DNA of 33,312 nucleotides from a bacterium (GCA_018647505.1 JABGSX010000009.1:1-33312); one strand, 5' to 3'; positions 8,033-16,622 are shown, counted from the stretch's first letter. The notes: a model not told the origin generated them from the letters alone. Numbers and translations: made by a program.

Positions 8033-8917
8033 ATGTTTAAAAATGTACTTAAAATTACGTTGCTTTTTTCAGCTATCTTAGGGACTCAAAATCTTATTCC
8101 ATCTGCACCACCCGCACCAACAGAAACTCCCGCAGCAGGGTCAGCATTCTTATCTATCGACGATCTTATGGCGAACCATTTAAAAGGACGAGCAGGGCTT
8201 AAAGAAAAAATTAAACAACCTGAAGTAAGAGCTGACGTTGAAAGATTAAAACGTCTAATGGAAAAAATCCGAAACATAGAAACTCTTTTGGCACTAGACT
8301 GCCTAGAAAAAATAACAATCATAGAATCTGAACTAGAAGAAGAAGACAATGATACTGTAATTGCAGAAAAATCAGCAAAAATTGGGGCCTTGATAGAAGA
8401 AGGGAAAAGAACGTCTTTCATGTTTAGGTCTAAGACCTTTGAAATTTTTACTGATTGGTTAATGTTAATCGGTTTTAATAAAAAAGTTAGAGAATATCTT
8501 GCAGCTGGGGCCCTTCTAGAAATTGATACACATATCGAAGAAAATGAACAATTATTAGAGGCTATTTTAAGAATTGGGGGAAAAGCATTGTTAAACGCAC
8601 AAACCCTTGAAAAAAAATTAGAAACAGCAACAGACTTTGAGGCAACCGTTCTTTCTATGTTAACCCTAACTGTAAGCATTAATGGGCAACTTCCAATTAT
8701 GGCCACCCTTATAAAAGACCCAAAAGCATCTGCAGAAACTAGAGGTTTAGGTATATCTAAAAGCTTATTAATAACAATCGCAATTTCAGAAGACCATGAA
8801 ACAAAGTTCATGCTGCAAAGCATAGGAAAATCACACCCACATCTTCATAGATACATATCGACACAAATAGAAGCGTTTAATACCTTAAAAGGTGATGCCA
8901 TAAAAATTGCTGAATAA
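8033..8917 (+). CDS. Exported all-helical protein, unknown function
   Basis: 294 residues from ATG 8033. An upstream in-frame ATG at 8018 contains the ribosome-binding site GGAGGT (8020-8025) itself, so 8033 is the start. A signal peptide (MFKNVLKITLLFSAILGTQ) is followed by a short Pro/Ala-rich stretch and then only predicted helices, with acidic segments (ESELEEED) and no catalytic motif. Its leader GGAGGTTATATTTATG is shared with four other exported genes in the window. It has its own promoter and a terminator 14 bases past the stop, so it is monocistronic. The family is not recognised. Confidence 0.8.
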   Translation: MFKNVLKITLLFSAILGTQNLIPSAPPAPTETPAAGSAFLSIDDLMANHLKGRAGLKEKIKQPEVRADVERLKRLMEKIRNIETLLALDCLEKITIIESELEEEDNDTVIAEKSAKIGALIEEGKRTSFMFRSKTFEIFTDWLMLIGFNKKVREYLAAGALLEIDTHIEENEQLLEAILRIGGKALLNAQTLEKKLETATDFEATVLSMLTLTVSINGQLPIMATLIKDPKASAETRGLGISKSLLITIAISEDHETKFMLQSIGKSHPHLHRYISTQIEAFNTLKGDAIKIAE

Positions 8918-8930
8918 TATAATGAATGTA

Positions 8931-8963
8931 AAAGGTCACGTTGTCGCGTGACCTTTTTTTTTA
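8931..8963 (+). terminator. Rho-independent terminator
   Basis: AGGTCACG (8933-8940) pairs with CGTGACCT (8947-8954) and is followed by nine T. Confidence 0.9.
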
Positions 8964-9011
8964 TACAATCTTTTTATAATCAAATAATAACTTTGTACTC
9001 ACGGAGTAATT

Positions 9012-9443
9012 ATGCTTATACAAAAATGGCACTCATGGCTGGATATGCCAAAATTTTGCGAACAATGGCACAAAGACGATATCGCCGACGAACTACAAGA
9101 ATTAAAAGAAGCCTGCGGCTTTTTTAAACGATGGAGCGAAAAATCTGACGTTGTTTATACATATACTCGAGCAAAATGGTCCGGATATAAAAATTTTAAA
9201 TGCCCTCTTAATTTTTTTGAATATATATTTGGTCTTTTATATATGTTTCCAAAATATACTCTTCGCTTTCTTTTCTTTTTACACGTTGGAAAATGCATAG
9301 ACAAAACAAAACGAGTTAAAGGAATAAGAAACCCAAAAAAACCAAAAAAGTTATACGAGATGGCCAAGGAAAATAAAATTGACCCAGAGCTTTTTGTAAA
9401 ACTTTGCCAAAAAAAACTAAAATATTGGCCTCTATTGCCCTGA
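9012..9443 (+). CDS. Hypothetical protein, basic and aromatic-rich
   Basis: 143 residues with GGAG upstream of the ATG. There is no signal peptide. The N-terminus is Trp-rich (KWHSWLDMPKFCEQWHKDD) and acidic; a central hydrophobic, aromatic segment (FFEYIFGLLYMFPKYTLRFLFFLHVG) could be one membrane-embedded or re-entrant helix, given here as residues of roughly 70-95. A strongly basic tail follows (KKPKKL). I do not recognise it. It sits alone between a terminator at 8963 and a promoter at 9458. Confidence 0.65.
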   Translation: MLIQKWHSWLDMPKFCEQWHKDDIADELQELKEACGFFKRWSEKSDVVYTYTRAKWSGYKNFKCPLNFFEYIFGLLYMFPKYTLRFLFFLHVGKCIDKTKRVKGIRNPKKPKKLYEMAKENKIDPELFVKLCQKKLKYWPLLP

Positions 9444-9457
9444 AATTACATAAGTCG

Positions 9458-9486
9458 TTGTACCTATTATTTGAACATGCTATTAT
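9458..9486 (+). promoter_or_regulatory. Candidate promoter for the LysE-type gene
   Basis: TTGTAC (9458-9463), a 17-base spacer and TATTAT (9481-9486), placing a transcript start near 9493, about 45 bases before the start codon. Confidence 0.5.
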
Positions 9487-9537
9487 TCTCCAAAGTAGTA
9501 ATATTGTTTAATTATTTAGAGTAGTTGTACGGTACAG

Positions 9538-10185
9538 ATGATTATAAGTTTGGGATTATTAATACGTAGTTTTTGTATTGGTTTTGTTATTGCAACACCT
9601 GTTGGAGCAGCAAGTATTTTGTGTTTACGCAGAATCTTAACCCAAGGTTATATTGTTGGTTTTTTATCGGCACTTGGAATTGCCATTGGAGATCTTTTTT
9701 ATATCTCTGTGGCCGTTTTTAGTTTAAACGCAATTTCAGACCCAATAATCCGCTATCAAGCATTTATAAAGCTAGCAGGCGGAATTATATTAGTTTTTAT
9801 AGGTACAAAAATTTTCTTGAAGGTAAAAGCCGTAGCGGCATGCCCACTATACGGAATCAATTATTTTCACGCATTAACATCAACATTTTTACTTACTATC
9901 TCAAATCCATTTATTATTATCTTTTTGGCCGCAATTTTGACAAGCATCGGGATACAAGAGGCGCCAGACACAATAATTGATTCTGTTACATTAATAAGTG
10001 CCGCTTTTGCGGGATCAATGTCATGGTGGGTAATTATCATTGGCTCAGTACTTTTTTTCAAGTACCAACCAAATCCAAATACACTTAAAATAATTAACAA
10101 AGTTTCAGGAGCTTTGCTGTCTATTGCAGGCCTTCTTTTTATTATAAAAAGCATGATATCATTCAATTATATTCCTAGCATTTAA
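9538..10185 (+). CDS. LysE/RhtB-type amino-acid exporter
   Basis: 215 residues with about six hydrophobic membrane segments. The N-terminus carries the LysE-family signature: a first helix with P-V-G in GFVIATPVGAASILC, then LRRILTQGYIVGFLSALGIAIGD, landmarks being TPVG and the G-x-G-D-type second helix. Residues near SNPFIIIF match the usual S-N-P of the fourth segment. Family members export basic amino acids, homoserine or threonine by proton exchange. The substrate is not evident here. The upstream ribosome-binding site is weak. The last codons form one arm of the terminator shared with the convergent yccA-like gene. Confidence 0.85.
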   Translation: MIISLGLLIRSFCIGFVIATPVGAASILCLRRILTQGYIVGFLSALGIAIGDLFYISVAVFSLNAISDPIIRYQAFIKLAGGIILVFIGTKIFLKVKAVAACPLYGINYFHALTSTFLLTISNPFIIIFLAAILTSIGIQEAPDTIIDSVTLISAAFAGSMSWWVIIIGSVLFFKYQPNPNTLKIINKVSGALLSIAGLLFIIKSMISFNYIPSI

Positions 10186-10230
10186 AAAGGCCTCGCTAAT
10201 TAGCAAGGCCTTTTTAAATGCTAGGAATAT
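10169..10230. terminator. 62-bp bidirectional terminator palindrome overlapping a CDS end
   Basis: Two 31-base arms (10169-10199 and 10200-10230) are inverted copies with a single mismatch and essentially no spacer; the core is AAAAAGGCCT...AGGCCTTTTT. It covers the last codons and stop of the LysE-type gene and ends 12 bases before the stop of the convergent gene. Confidence 0.85.
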
Positions 10231-10241
10231 TCCAAAATTTA

Positions 10242-10928
10242 TTAGTCTCTTCGTCTTCCAAGCAAACGAAGCAAAAATAGAAATAAGTTAATAAAATCAA
10301 GATACAAAGTTAAAGCCCCTAAAAGAGCAACTTTTGAAAGATTCTGCCCAGAACCATACAGCTGCATATAAAGACGCTTGATTTTCTGAACGTCATATGC
10401 TGTTAATAGACTAAATACAATAACACCTATAAATGAAATCATATATTCAAACTGCGCACTACGAAAGAACATGTTTACAAATTGGGCAATAATTAAACCA
10501 ATTAGAACCATAAAAGAAATACTCCCAACACTGGTCAAATCAGCCTTGGTGAAATAACCATAAATGGAAAGCGCTGCAAACATACCTGCTGTTGTTAGAA
10601 AAGTAGAATAAATTGATGCCTCAGTGTATATAAAAAAAACAGATGCTAAAGTAACCCCATTTAAAAATGCATATGTCATATAGGCTATAACCGCCGTGGA
10701 ATAATCAATTTTTTGAATGGCCGCGGATATAAAAACGACAAGACCCAACTCTGCCAACACAATGACCATCAATAACAACGGATTGGCAACAAGTTTCAAG
10801 AAAAAATCAGTTGTGCTAATGTAGTACGCAACGGCCGCAGTCATTGCCAAGGCAAAAGACATCCAACCGTATACCTTTTGCATAAATTGACCAACTGTTT
10901 GTTCCATTTGGTATTCTGAATAACGCAT
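10242..10928 (-). CDS. BAX inhibitor-1 / YccA family membrane protein
   Basis: 228 residues with seven hydrophobic segments, starting at ATG 10928 with AAGGAG upstream. Family landmarks are the N-terminal FMQKVYGWMSFALAMTAAVAY segment (key features: VYGWM and a following alanine-rich helix), the T-A-Y-D-V-Q motif after the sixth helix and the C-terminal LYLDFINLFLFLLRLLG ending in a basic tail. The length is typical for bacterial YccA/YbhL proteins, which sit in the inner membrane; in E. coli YccA interacts with the FtsH protease, while other members behave as calcium leak channels. It is divergent from the gene at 11122. Confidence 0.93.
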   Translation of the reverse strand: MRYSEYQMEQTVGQFMQKVYGWMSFALAMTAAVAYYISTTDFFLKLVANPLLLMVIVLAELGLVVFISAAIQKIDYSTAVIAYMTYAFLNGVTLASVFFIYTEASIYSTFLTTAGMFAALSIYGYFTKADLTSVGSISFMVLIGLIIAQFVNMFFRSAQFEYMISFIGVIVFSLLTAYDVQKIKRLYMQLYGSGQNLSKVALLGALTLYLDFINLFLFLLRLLGRRRD

Positions 10929-11038
10929 AAGAAACTCCTTATAAAAACATATTTTTAAAGCCTAATATTATAATTTTATTTTATCATGAGACCCTAAAAA
11001 ACAAAACTTTTACAACAATTATAAGAGCAACCTCTTCT

Positions 11039-11068
11039 TTGACATAGAAAAAGTAAATGTAATATAAT
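11039..11068 (+). promoter_or_regulatory. Near-consensus promoter for 11122-12004
   Basis: Perfect TTGACA (11039-11044) and perfect TATAAT (11063-11068) with an 18-base spacer. It should drive the exported protein at 11122 and the thioredoxin behind it, with a leader of roughly 45 bases. Confidence 0.8.
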
Positions 11069-11121
11069 AGGAACGTTGTTATGGCGTCTAAAATAAACCG
11101 TTTCAAATAAAGGAGTCAGTT

Positions 11122-11658
11122 ATGAAAAAAAGTTTAGTAATTTTAAGTATTGCGCTGCTTGTGCTTGCAGCAAATTATTCTGATAATAAACGCTCAACAG
11201 AAAAACGCCCAAAACCAAGCGTCAATTTCAGTGGAACAGTTACAGACGTCTCAGGAAAAACAATGAAGGTTAAAAACTTGGTAATAGACAGACAACATGA
11301 ACAAATAAAAGTATACGGACCGGGAGTATATGATCCCAAGCATCCAACAGTTCTGAAAAAAGATCCTGAGCACCAAAAAACACTGTTAGACTTAAACGAA
11401 GTAAAAATACTAGAAAGAGATAAAAAAGATTCAAAAGTTGTTTATCAAGGTGAAGGCCAAGGCAAAAAAAAATACGTTAAAATTATTGTAACATTCACAG
11501 ATGGATCTGTTAGAAATTATTTGGCAAAAACGAGAACCCCAATACATTGCGATGAAGATCTTAAATCTGGTCCAAATGAAAAGCAACTTTCCTTTTTAGG
11601 AATTGATAAAATAGAGATTGAAAAATATAAAGCTAGCGATAGCGAGGATAAAAACTAA
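11122..11658 (+). CDS. Exported protein co-transcribed with thioredoxin, unknown function
   Basis: 178 residues, AAAGGAG upstream. A signal peptide (MKKSLVILSIALLVLAAN) precedes a Lys-rich, predicted beta-type domain: VNFSGTVTDVSGKTMKV followed by strands separated by charged turns, with landmarks GTVTDVSG and ITVTFTDGS-like IIVTFTDGSV. The acidic tail (ASDSEDKN) ends the protein. The single Cys (HCDED) is not in a CxxC. I do not recognise the family. The strong promoter and the thioredoxin only 19 bases downstream indicate a two-gene operon, but a redox role for this protein is not supported by its residues. Confidence 0.8.
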   Translation: MKKSLVILSIALLVLAANYSDNKRSTEKRPKPSVNFSGTVTDVSGKTMKVKNLVIDRQHEQIKVYGPGVYDPKHPTVLKKDPEHQKTLLDLNEVKILERDKKDSKVVYQGEGQGKKKYVKIIVTFTDGSVRNYLAKTRTPIHCDEDLKSGPNEKQLSFLGIDKIEIEKYKASDSEDKN

Positions 11659-11677
11659 ACAACGGTAAGGAAACGCA

Positions 11678-12004
11678 ATGATAATATCAATAACAAAAGA
11701 TAATATTGAAAAAGAAGTTACAAATTCAAAACTTCCAGTTGTCATGGATGTTTACGCTCCTTGGTGCGGACCATGCCAACACATGCTTCCTATATTTGAA
11801 GAATTAGCAAAAGAGATGGAAGGCAAGTGTATTTTTGTAAAATTAAACGTAGACGAAGCACGAGACCTTTCAATTCAATACGGTGTCACATCAGTTCCAA
11901 CTTTCATCTTCATTAAAAACAATGAAGTCAAAGGCCGAGACACAGGCTATAAAAGCAAAGAGGATCTAAAAGAAATTGTAGAAAAATTCATTGAACAAAA
12001 TTAA
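11678..12004 (+). CDS. trxA: Thioredoxin
   Basis: 108 residues, the normal thioredoxin length, with AAGGAAA upstream of the ATG. The active site W-C-G-P-C is at residues 29-33 and the cis-proline in the VTSVPTF strand is present, as is the central D of the PVVMDVYAPWC strand. No signal peptide, so it is cytoplasmic, acting as a general disulfide reductase fed by thioredoxin reductase. It is the second gene after the near-consensus promoter at 11039 and is followed by a strong terminator. Confidence 0.95.
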   Translation: MIISITKDNIEKEVTNSKLPVVMDVYAPWCGPCQHMLPIFEELAKEMEGKCIFVKLNVDEARDLSIQYGVTSVPTFIFIKNNEVKGRDTGYKSKEDLKEIVEKFIEQN

Positions 12005-12010
12005 GAAGAC

Positions 12011-12036
12011 TAAGGGCCGCTTTCCAGCGGCCCTTA
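12011..12036. terminator. Bidirectional terminator between trxA and cysS
   Basis: TAAGGGCCGCT (12011-12021) pairs with AGCGGCCCTTA (12026-12036), a GC-rich stem with a 4-base loop lying between two convergent genes. The T run is short on the plus side. Confidence 0.8.
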
Positions 12037-12051
12037 AATAATACAAAAATT

Positions 12052-13386
12052 TTATAATTTTTTATCTTGGATCTTTACACCCATTGCAACCAATTTATCA
12101 CGCATTTCATCTGCTAGTGACCAATTTTTGTCGTTTCGAGCCTGCTCACGATCATCAATAAGTTTTTGAATTTCTGGTGTTATTTTTACAACTTTTTCTT
12201 TTAGTTGCTGCAACGGAAGACCAATGACATCAACCAAGAATGTTGCAACTGACTGTGCCTTCATTTCGTCTTTTTCCAAAGAATCAAGACTTTCAAACAA
12301 TACCCCAAATGCACCAGGGGTATTTAAATCATCTAGTAAAAATTCAAGCATTTTTTTTACCGTCTCAGATTTTAACATAGTATCTTTGTCGACTACACTT
12401 TTCGCATAAGGACCAAGCACTCGAACAAGTCGATTATAACTTTTAGCCAGTGATTCTATGTCGTTTAATGAAAAATCAACCGGCGCACGATACTGGTGAG
12501 AAAAAAAATAAAAGCGTAATAAAATTGGATCATATTCCTTAAAAAGATCCGATAAGAAAAAAACATTACCTAAAGATTTTGACATTTTTTCATCTTTAAG
12601 CCGTATAAACCCGTTGTGGACCCAATAGCGAACAAACTCTCTACCAAGCAAGCCTTCAGATTGTGCAACTTCATTTTCGTGGTGAGGAAAAATCAAATCT
12701 CGGCCACCACCATGAATGTCAATTTGTTCTCCCAAATATTTCAACGCCATTGCAGAGCATTCTATGTGCCATCCCGGACGACCATATCCCCAAGGACTTT
12801 TCCAAAAAGTTCCCTCTTTTTCTGATTTCCACAAAGCAAAATCTAATGGATTTCTTTTTTTCTGGTCGACCTTAACCCTTGCTCCAACTTGCAAGTCTTC
12901 TGTTTTATGCTTTGACAATTTTCCATACTCAGAAAAGCTTTCAACAGAAAAGTAAACATTACCGTCAACCGCATAAGCCTTTTCTGCGTCGATTAACCCT
13001 TGTACAAAATCTATAATTTCTGGAATATTTTCTGTAACTTTTGGTTGATAATCTGGAGTCTTGCAGTTGAGATCCAACATATTTTGCTTATACAAATTAA
13101 TAAACTTTTCTGCAATTTCTTTGTACCGGCTACGATCTCCAAACTCCTGCTTGGCTTTGTTTAAAAGCTTATCATCAACATCGGTAAAATTTCTGCAATA
13201 AGTAACCTTATAACCTAGAAAAGACAACAACCTATATAACAAATCGAATGCAACATAACATCTACCATGACCAACATGGGTTTTGTCATATGGAGTTACT
13301 CCACATACATACATGCCTACATGTCCCTGTTTTATTGGCTTAAATTCCTCTTCTTTTCCGGAATACGTATTGGTTAATTTTAACAT
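12052..13386 (-). CDS. cysS: Cysteinyl-tRNA synthetase
   Basis: 444 residues from ATG 13386, preceded by AGGGGTAG; the frame extends to 13503, but that stretch has no family similarity. It charges tRNA-Cys in the cytoplasm. Class I signatures are present: HVGH at residues 37-40 (HIGH motif) and KMSKS at 267-271. Zinc ligands are visible as C28 in MYVCGVTPYD, the Cys of GWHIECSAM and the His pair of FPHHENE. The C-terminal helical part (LLDDLNTPGAFGVLF, then LADEMRDKL) carries the usual anticodon-binding region. Length is slightly below the typical 460. It converges on trxA and diverges from 13640. Confidence 0.97.
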   Translation of the reverse strand: MLKLTNTYSGKEEEFKPIKQGHVGMYVCGVTPYDKTHVGHGRCYVAFDLLYRLLSFLGYKVTYCRNFTDVDDKLLNKAKQEFGDRSRYKEIAEKFINLYKQNMLDLNCKTPDYQPKVTENIPEIIDFVQGLIDAEKAYAVDGNVYFSVESFSEYGKLSKHKTEDLQVGARVKVDQKKRNPLDFALWKSEKEGTFWKSPWGYGRPGWHIECSAMALKYLGEQIDIHGGGRDLIFPHHENEVAQSEGLLGREFVRYWVHNGFIRLKDEKMSKSLGNVFFLSDLFKEYDPILLRFYFFSHQYRAPVDFSLNDIESLAKSYNRLVRVLGPYAKSVVDKDTMLKSETVKKMLEFLLDDLNTPGAFGVLFESLDSLEKDEMKAQSVATFLVDVIGLPLQQLKEKVVKITPEIQKLIDDREQARNDKNWSLADEMRDKLVAMGVKIQDKKL

Positions 13387-13639
13387 TTTTCTACCCCTAT
13401 GGGTTTTCATTTTGTATATAATTACATTTACACAAGCATACATTTTTTTTGAAATTTTGAATACGAACCAACGACGAGCACAGACATTATTGCATGTACA
13501 CAAAAACGCGTTATTTCCTTTTGAAATTAAAGCGGTAGCAAAAAAACAAAACCTGGATAAGGTTGTAATTTATTGTTAAATTTATTACTGGACTTAAGAA
13601 TTTATTTTTTGATTATTCAGATATGGTGGAGGTTATATC

Positions 13640-14725
13640 ATGAGGTTATCACGTCTTTTATTATTGAATTTATTATTCGCAATGTTATTTACAACATCCG
13701 CAGTTCCAGCACAACAAAAATCTACTCTTAGAGGACTTTTTGTATCTGCACTCGTCATAAGTGCAGTTGGCACAGCGGCAACAACCGTTGCATACATTAA
13801 AGGCGACGAAGCACGTAGAGGGAAAATTAAGGCGGGTCTTCGTTCAGCCGGAGGAAAAATTGCACGATTAACTGATCTTACTCTTTACGGAATAGGCAAA
13901 GGAACACACAAGCTTAGAATAGCTCTAGGTTTTGTTCCAGAAGGTGTAGAAGAACTCCATGAAGCAGCAACAGTAGCATGTGATCATGCAGAACAACTTG
14001 AAGAACTTCGAGCCTTGAAAGCAGCTGATACCAAACAAAAAGAACTCATCGGACAACTTCAAGAAGCGATAAGTTCATTAAGAGCTCAAGCCACAAAACA
14101 CACAGCAACAGCTGGCTTAGCAGGTGATACATCTGCCTTACTACAATCACAAGAAGAAACAAGACGTGCGAATGAACAACTTGATGTATTATCTGAAAGG
14201 CTTAGAGTCGCCACCAGAGCAAACGAAACTCTAGAACAACAAATAGCAAAAAAAAATGCCGCAATCACCAGGCTTGGAGCACAAATAAGAGAATTAAAAA
14301 TAGCGCCCAAGACTAGGCTCGCTGAAACAATGCCGGCCCCTCCTCCTGTAGCCACAGGAACACCACCAGTAGTTACTCCAGCAAAACCCACACCACAACC
14401 AAGGGCTAGACAAAGAAGAGCAACCGTAGCAACAGTAGCGCCATCATCAACTTTGGGTAGCTTAATAGCTTCTGAAGCAAGGAAACTTATCGCTATAGTT
14501 GAAACAGCAAAAGAGAATAATAAAACGGATCTTACACCTCTTGAAAAATTTGAAACAGAAAACATTGGGTACCAAGGAGCTTTAAAATCTTTAGTAGAAG
14601 CAATGTCAGCATGGAACAGCGCTGAAGGCATGGTAACAAAAATGCAAAAAAAATCTGCTGTCCAAAGAACCGCCAGCTCAGTAATTACTGAGCTAGACCG
14701 CATTGCTTTGCGTGCCAGCAGATAA
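13640..14725 (+). CDS. Exported coiled-coil protein, member 1 of a mosaic trio
   Basis: 361 residues, with the strong leader GGAGGTTATATC directly before the ATG. Order of parts: signal peptide (MRLSRLLLLNLLFAMLFTTSAVPAQ), a hydrophobic helix (GLFVSALVISAVGTAATTVAYI, residues about 31-53), a basic segment ending in LTDLTLYGIGKG, a long coiled coil (about residues 110-215), a Pro/Ala/Thr linker (PPPVATGTPP) and a helical C-terminus. The N-terminal 90 residues align with those of the gene at 16656 (shared TTVAY, NGD/KGD, TDLT and GIG landmarks). The protein probably stays in the periplasm or inner membrane with its coil projecting outwards. Family unknown. Confidence 0.8.
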   Translation: MRLSRLLLLNLLFAMLFTTSAVPAQQKSTLRGLFVSALVISAVGTAATTVAYIKGDEARRGKIKAGLRSAGGKIARLTDLTLYGIGKGTHKLRIALGFVPEGVEELHEAATVACDHAEQLEELRALKAADTKQKELIGQLQEAISSLRAQATKHTATAGLAGDTSALLQSQEETRRANEQLDVLSERLRVATRANETLEQQIAKKNAAITRLGAQIRELKIAPKTRLAETMPAPPPVATGTPPVVTPAKPTPQPRARQRRATVATVAPSSTLGSLIASEARKLIAIVETAKENNKTDLTPLEKFETENIGYQGALKSLVEAMSAWNSAEGMVTKMQKKSAVQRTASSVITELDRIALRASR

Positions 14726-14755
14726 TAGAATTAACATAAAAAAATAATTTAATTT

Positions 14756-14785
14756 GGGAGGCTTTAAGCGCCTCCCCTTTTTTTA
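14756..14785 (+). terminator. Rho-independent terminator
   Basis: GGGAGGC (14756-14762) pairs with GCCTCCC (14770-14776), followed by CTTTTTTT. Confidence 0.85.
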
Positions 14786-14840
14786 CACTCTTACGGATTG
14801 TCACATTCACAGGTTAAAGAACTAAGGTGTTATTTTCTAT

Positions 14841-14868
14841 TTGACAATTTATGTTTTTTATTTATACT
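14841..14868 (+). promoter_or_regulatory. Promoter for the gene at 14940
   Basis: Perfect TTGACA (14841-14846), a 16-base spacer and TATACT (14863-14868). It follows the terminator of the previous gene, so 14940 is independently transcribed. Confidence 0.65.
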
Positions 14869-14939
14869 CAGAAATATAGAGTTAAAGAATCTGTTTTTAG
14901 TATTGTTTTGTACTTATTTTATATCTTGGAGGTTATAAA

Positions 14940-16571
14940 ATGTTTAATTTTAAATCACACTCATTATTAGTATTATTGTTACTTGGTGCCTTGCCAGCTG
15001 GCGCAGCAGCACCAAGACAAAGGTCTTTTGGTCTTAAAGAAAGCGCTCTATTGGGAGCCGGTGTAACAGTTGGAATGCTTGTAAAGCACTTTTTGTTTCC
15101 TAGCAAACCAAAAGTTGAAGTTAGAGAAGTTGAGAAAGAAGTTTTTGTAGATAGACCTGTTGAAGAAGTTCTTACTGCAGATGGCTTCGCCCAAACTGAC
15201 GAGAATGAAGAATTAAGAGAATTAAAATTGGCTCAAGTAAGAGATACTTTAGAGCTTCGTGAAGCTTTAGAAAGAGCCGAAAAAGCTTTAGCACAAACAC
15301 AATTAACAGGATATTTTTCAACGATGGAAAGAGTCGCTAGAAAAGAAAAAGCACATCAACTCAGACGCGGATTTCAAGCATTTAAAGATCATGCTCAAGC
15401 AACAAGGCTACAAGAACTTACAGCTAGATTTGACACTGAAATGGACGCGCAACAAGCAGCTTTACTAGAAAAATTAGAACTGGTTAAAGGACGCCTTGCA
15501 GGAATAGAAACAGATGTCGCACGAGCCCTTCCACCAGTTAAGGCTTTAGTTGAAAGGCTACAAACAGAAGTTCAAAGACTTTCAACAGCTCTAGGTACAG
15601 AAGCAGCCGCTCGAAGGCTTGCTGAAACTACAGCGCAGGAAACAATGGATAGAGAAGCCGCTGCAAAAGAAGAAGCCTCAACAGTTCAAGAAGAATTACT
15701 TGCAAAAATTGAGCAACTTAAACTAGAAGTCGCCGAACTTACACAAGAAGCAAGACAAATGGAAATTGCAAGACAACGTTATGAATTAGTTATGAAAAGA
15801 AAGTGTTTTGATGGCTTTGTACAAAATTTAAGACTCGCTAGAGAAGAAGCAAGAAAAACTGCATTGGCGCAAGAACTCTCTAATAGACATACACTTGCAA
15901 GAACATTTGGCGCATGGGCAAAACTTCCAGAAACTAACAGGGAAGAAACAAGAAGAACCGCTCAGTTGTCAGCGATTGCTACAAGAACAGAAGCAAAATT
16001 ATTATCAAGTGTATTTGCAACATGGAGAGCACAAATTGCAGCAGCTAGAACAGCCACTGAAACAGATGCAGTATTGCCAGAAGATTCTCCATCAGCAGAA
16101 GCGCTTGTACTTGCAGCAAAAGAAGAAGAAGCTAGATTGAGAGAATTAGAACTTGCAACAGCAGCAGAAGCAGCCACAGAGCCTTCAGAAGAAAAAGTGG
16201 CAGAAGCCACAAGAAAAGCTGCTTTGGCAGAGAGAATGTCCAGATTAAGCACAGGTGGTACTCCAGTTGTTGATCCTACAAGCGTAAGGCTTAAATCATG
16301 CGTACGACGCAGAGAAAGCTCTGTTGGCATTAGACACGCAAAAATGGCAGCACTACAAGGTCTTGTAGAACAAGCAAGGGATAACTTCGAGAAAACAACA
16401 GAAGAAACACTTGCTCCATTGGTTGAATATAAAGCAGAAAGAGGTGCTCCAACAAGAGAAATTGATAGCTTCATGGCAGCATTTCAAAAAGCAAAGAAAC
16501 CAGGGTCAAACGGTATAGCAAAAAGACTTCTTGGAATTCAAGCTGGAACATTGTTAAGCAAATTGGTTTAA
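14940..16571 (+). CDS. Exported coiled-coil protein with Sfi1-like repeats, mosaic trio member 2
   Basis: 543 residues after the leader GGAGGTTATAAA. A signal peptide (MFNFKSHSLLVLLLLGALPAGAAA) and a hydrophobic helix (ESALLGAGVTVGMLV) are followed by a V-E-K-E-V-F-V-D-R-P-V-E stretch and long Ala/Glu/Arg coiled coils. Within these, short units fit A-x7-L-L-x3-F-x2-W: around F126, F145, F293, F323 (TLARTFGAW, A at 310, W326) and F359 (LLSSVFATW, W362). This is the consensus of centrin-binding repeats in eukaryotic Sfi1. The last 57 residues match the C-terminus of the gene at 16656 (both contain APTREID). Host centrin binding is inference; the repeats could also be an independent helical motif. 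Confidence 0.8.
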   Translation: MFNFKSHSLLVLLLLGALPAGAAAPRQRSFGLKESALLGAGVTVGMLVKHFLFPSKPKVEVREVEKEVFVDRPVEEVLTADGFAQTDENEELRELKLAQVRDTLELREALERAEKALAQTQLTGYFSTMERVARKEKAHQLRRGFQAFKDHAQATRLQELTARFDTEMDAQQAALLEKLELVKGRLAGIETDVARALPPVKALVERLQTEVQRLSTALGTEAAARRLAETTAQETMDREAAAKEEASTVQEELLAKIEQLKLEVAELTQEARQMEIARQRYELVMKRKCFDGFVQNLRLAREEARKTALAQELSNRHTLARTFGAWAKLPETNREETRRTAQLSAIATRTEAKLLSSVFATWRAQIAAARTATETDAVLPEDSPSAEALVLAAKEEEARLRELELATAAEAATEPSEEKVAEATRKAALAERMSRLSTGGTPVVDPTSVRLKSCVRRRESSVGIRHAKMAALQGLVEQARDNFEKTTEETLAPLVEYKAERGAPTREIDSFMAAFQKAKKPGSNGIAKRLLGIQAGTLLSKLV

Positions 16572-16590
16572 AAAAAATATATATAAATAA

Positions 16591-16622
16591 AAAAGGAGCT
16601 CGGGTTTGAGCTCCTTTTTTTA
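16591..16622 (+). terminator. Rho-independent terminator
   Basis: AAAGGAGCTC (16592-16601) pairs with GAGCTCCTTT (16608-16617) and is followed by a T run. Confidence 0.9.

Noticed and set aside
8086-8823. Long minus-strand open frame of 245 codons inside the gene at 8033
   Set aside because: Ser/Ile-rich translation with no ribosome-binding site, directly antisense to a gene with promoter, strong leader and terminator.
13387-13503. N-terminal extension of cysS
   Set aside because: The added residues do not match the cysteinyl-tRNA synthetase N-terminus, which begins at LKLTNTYSG after the AGGGG site.
14086-14703. Minus-strand open frame of 205 codons inside the coiled-coil gene
   Set aside because: Shadow of an Ala/Glu/Lys-rich coding sequence; low-complexity translation and no start signals.
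15962-16474. Minus-strand open frame of 170 codons inside the Sfi1-like gene
   Set aside because: Ala/Ser-rich antisense shadow without start signals.
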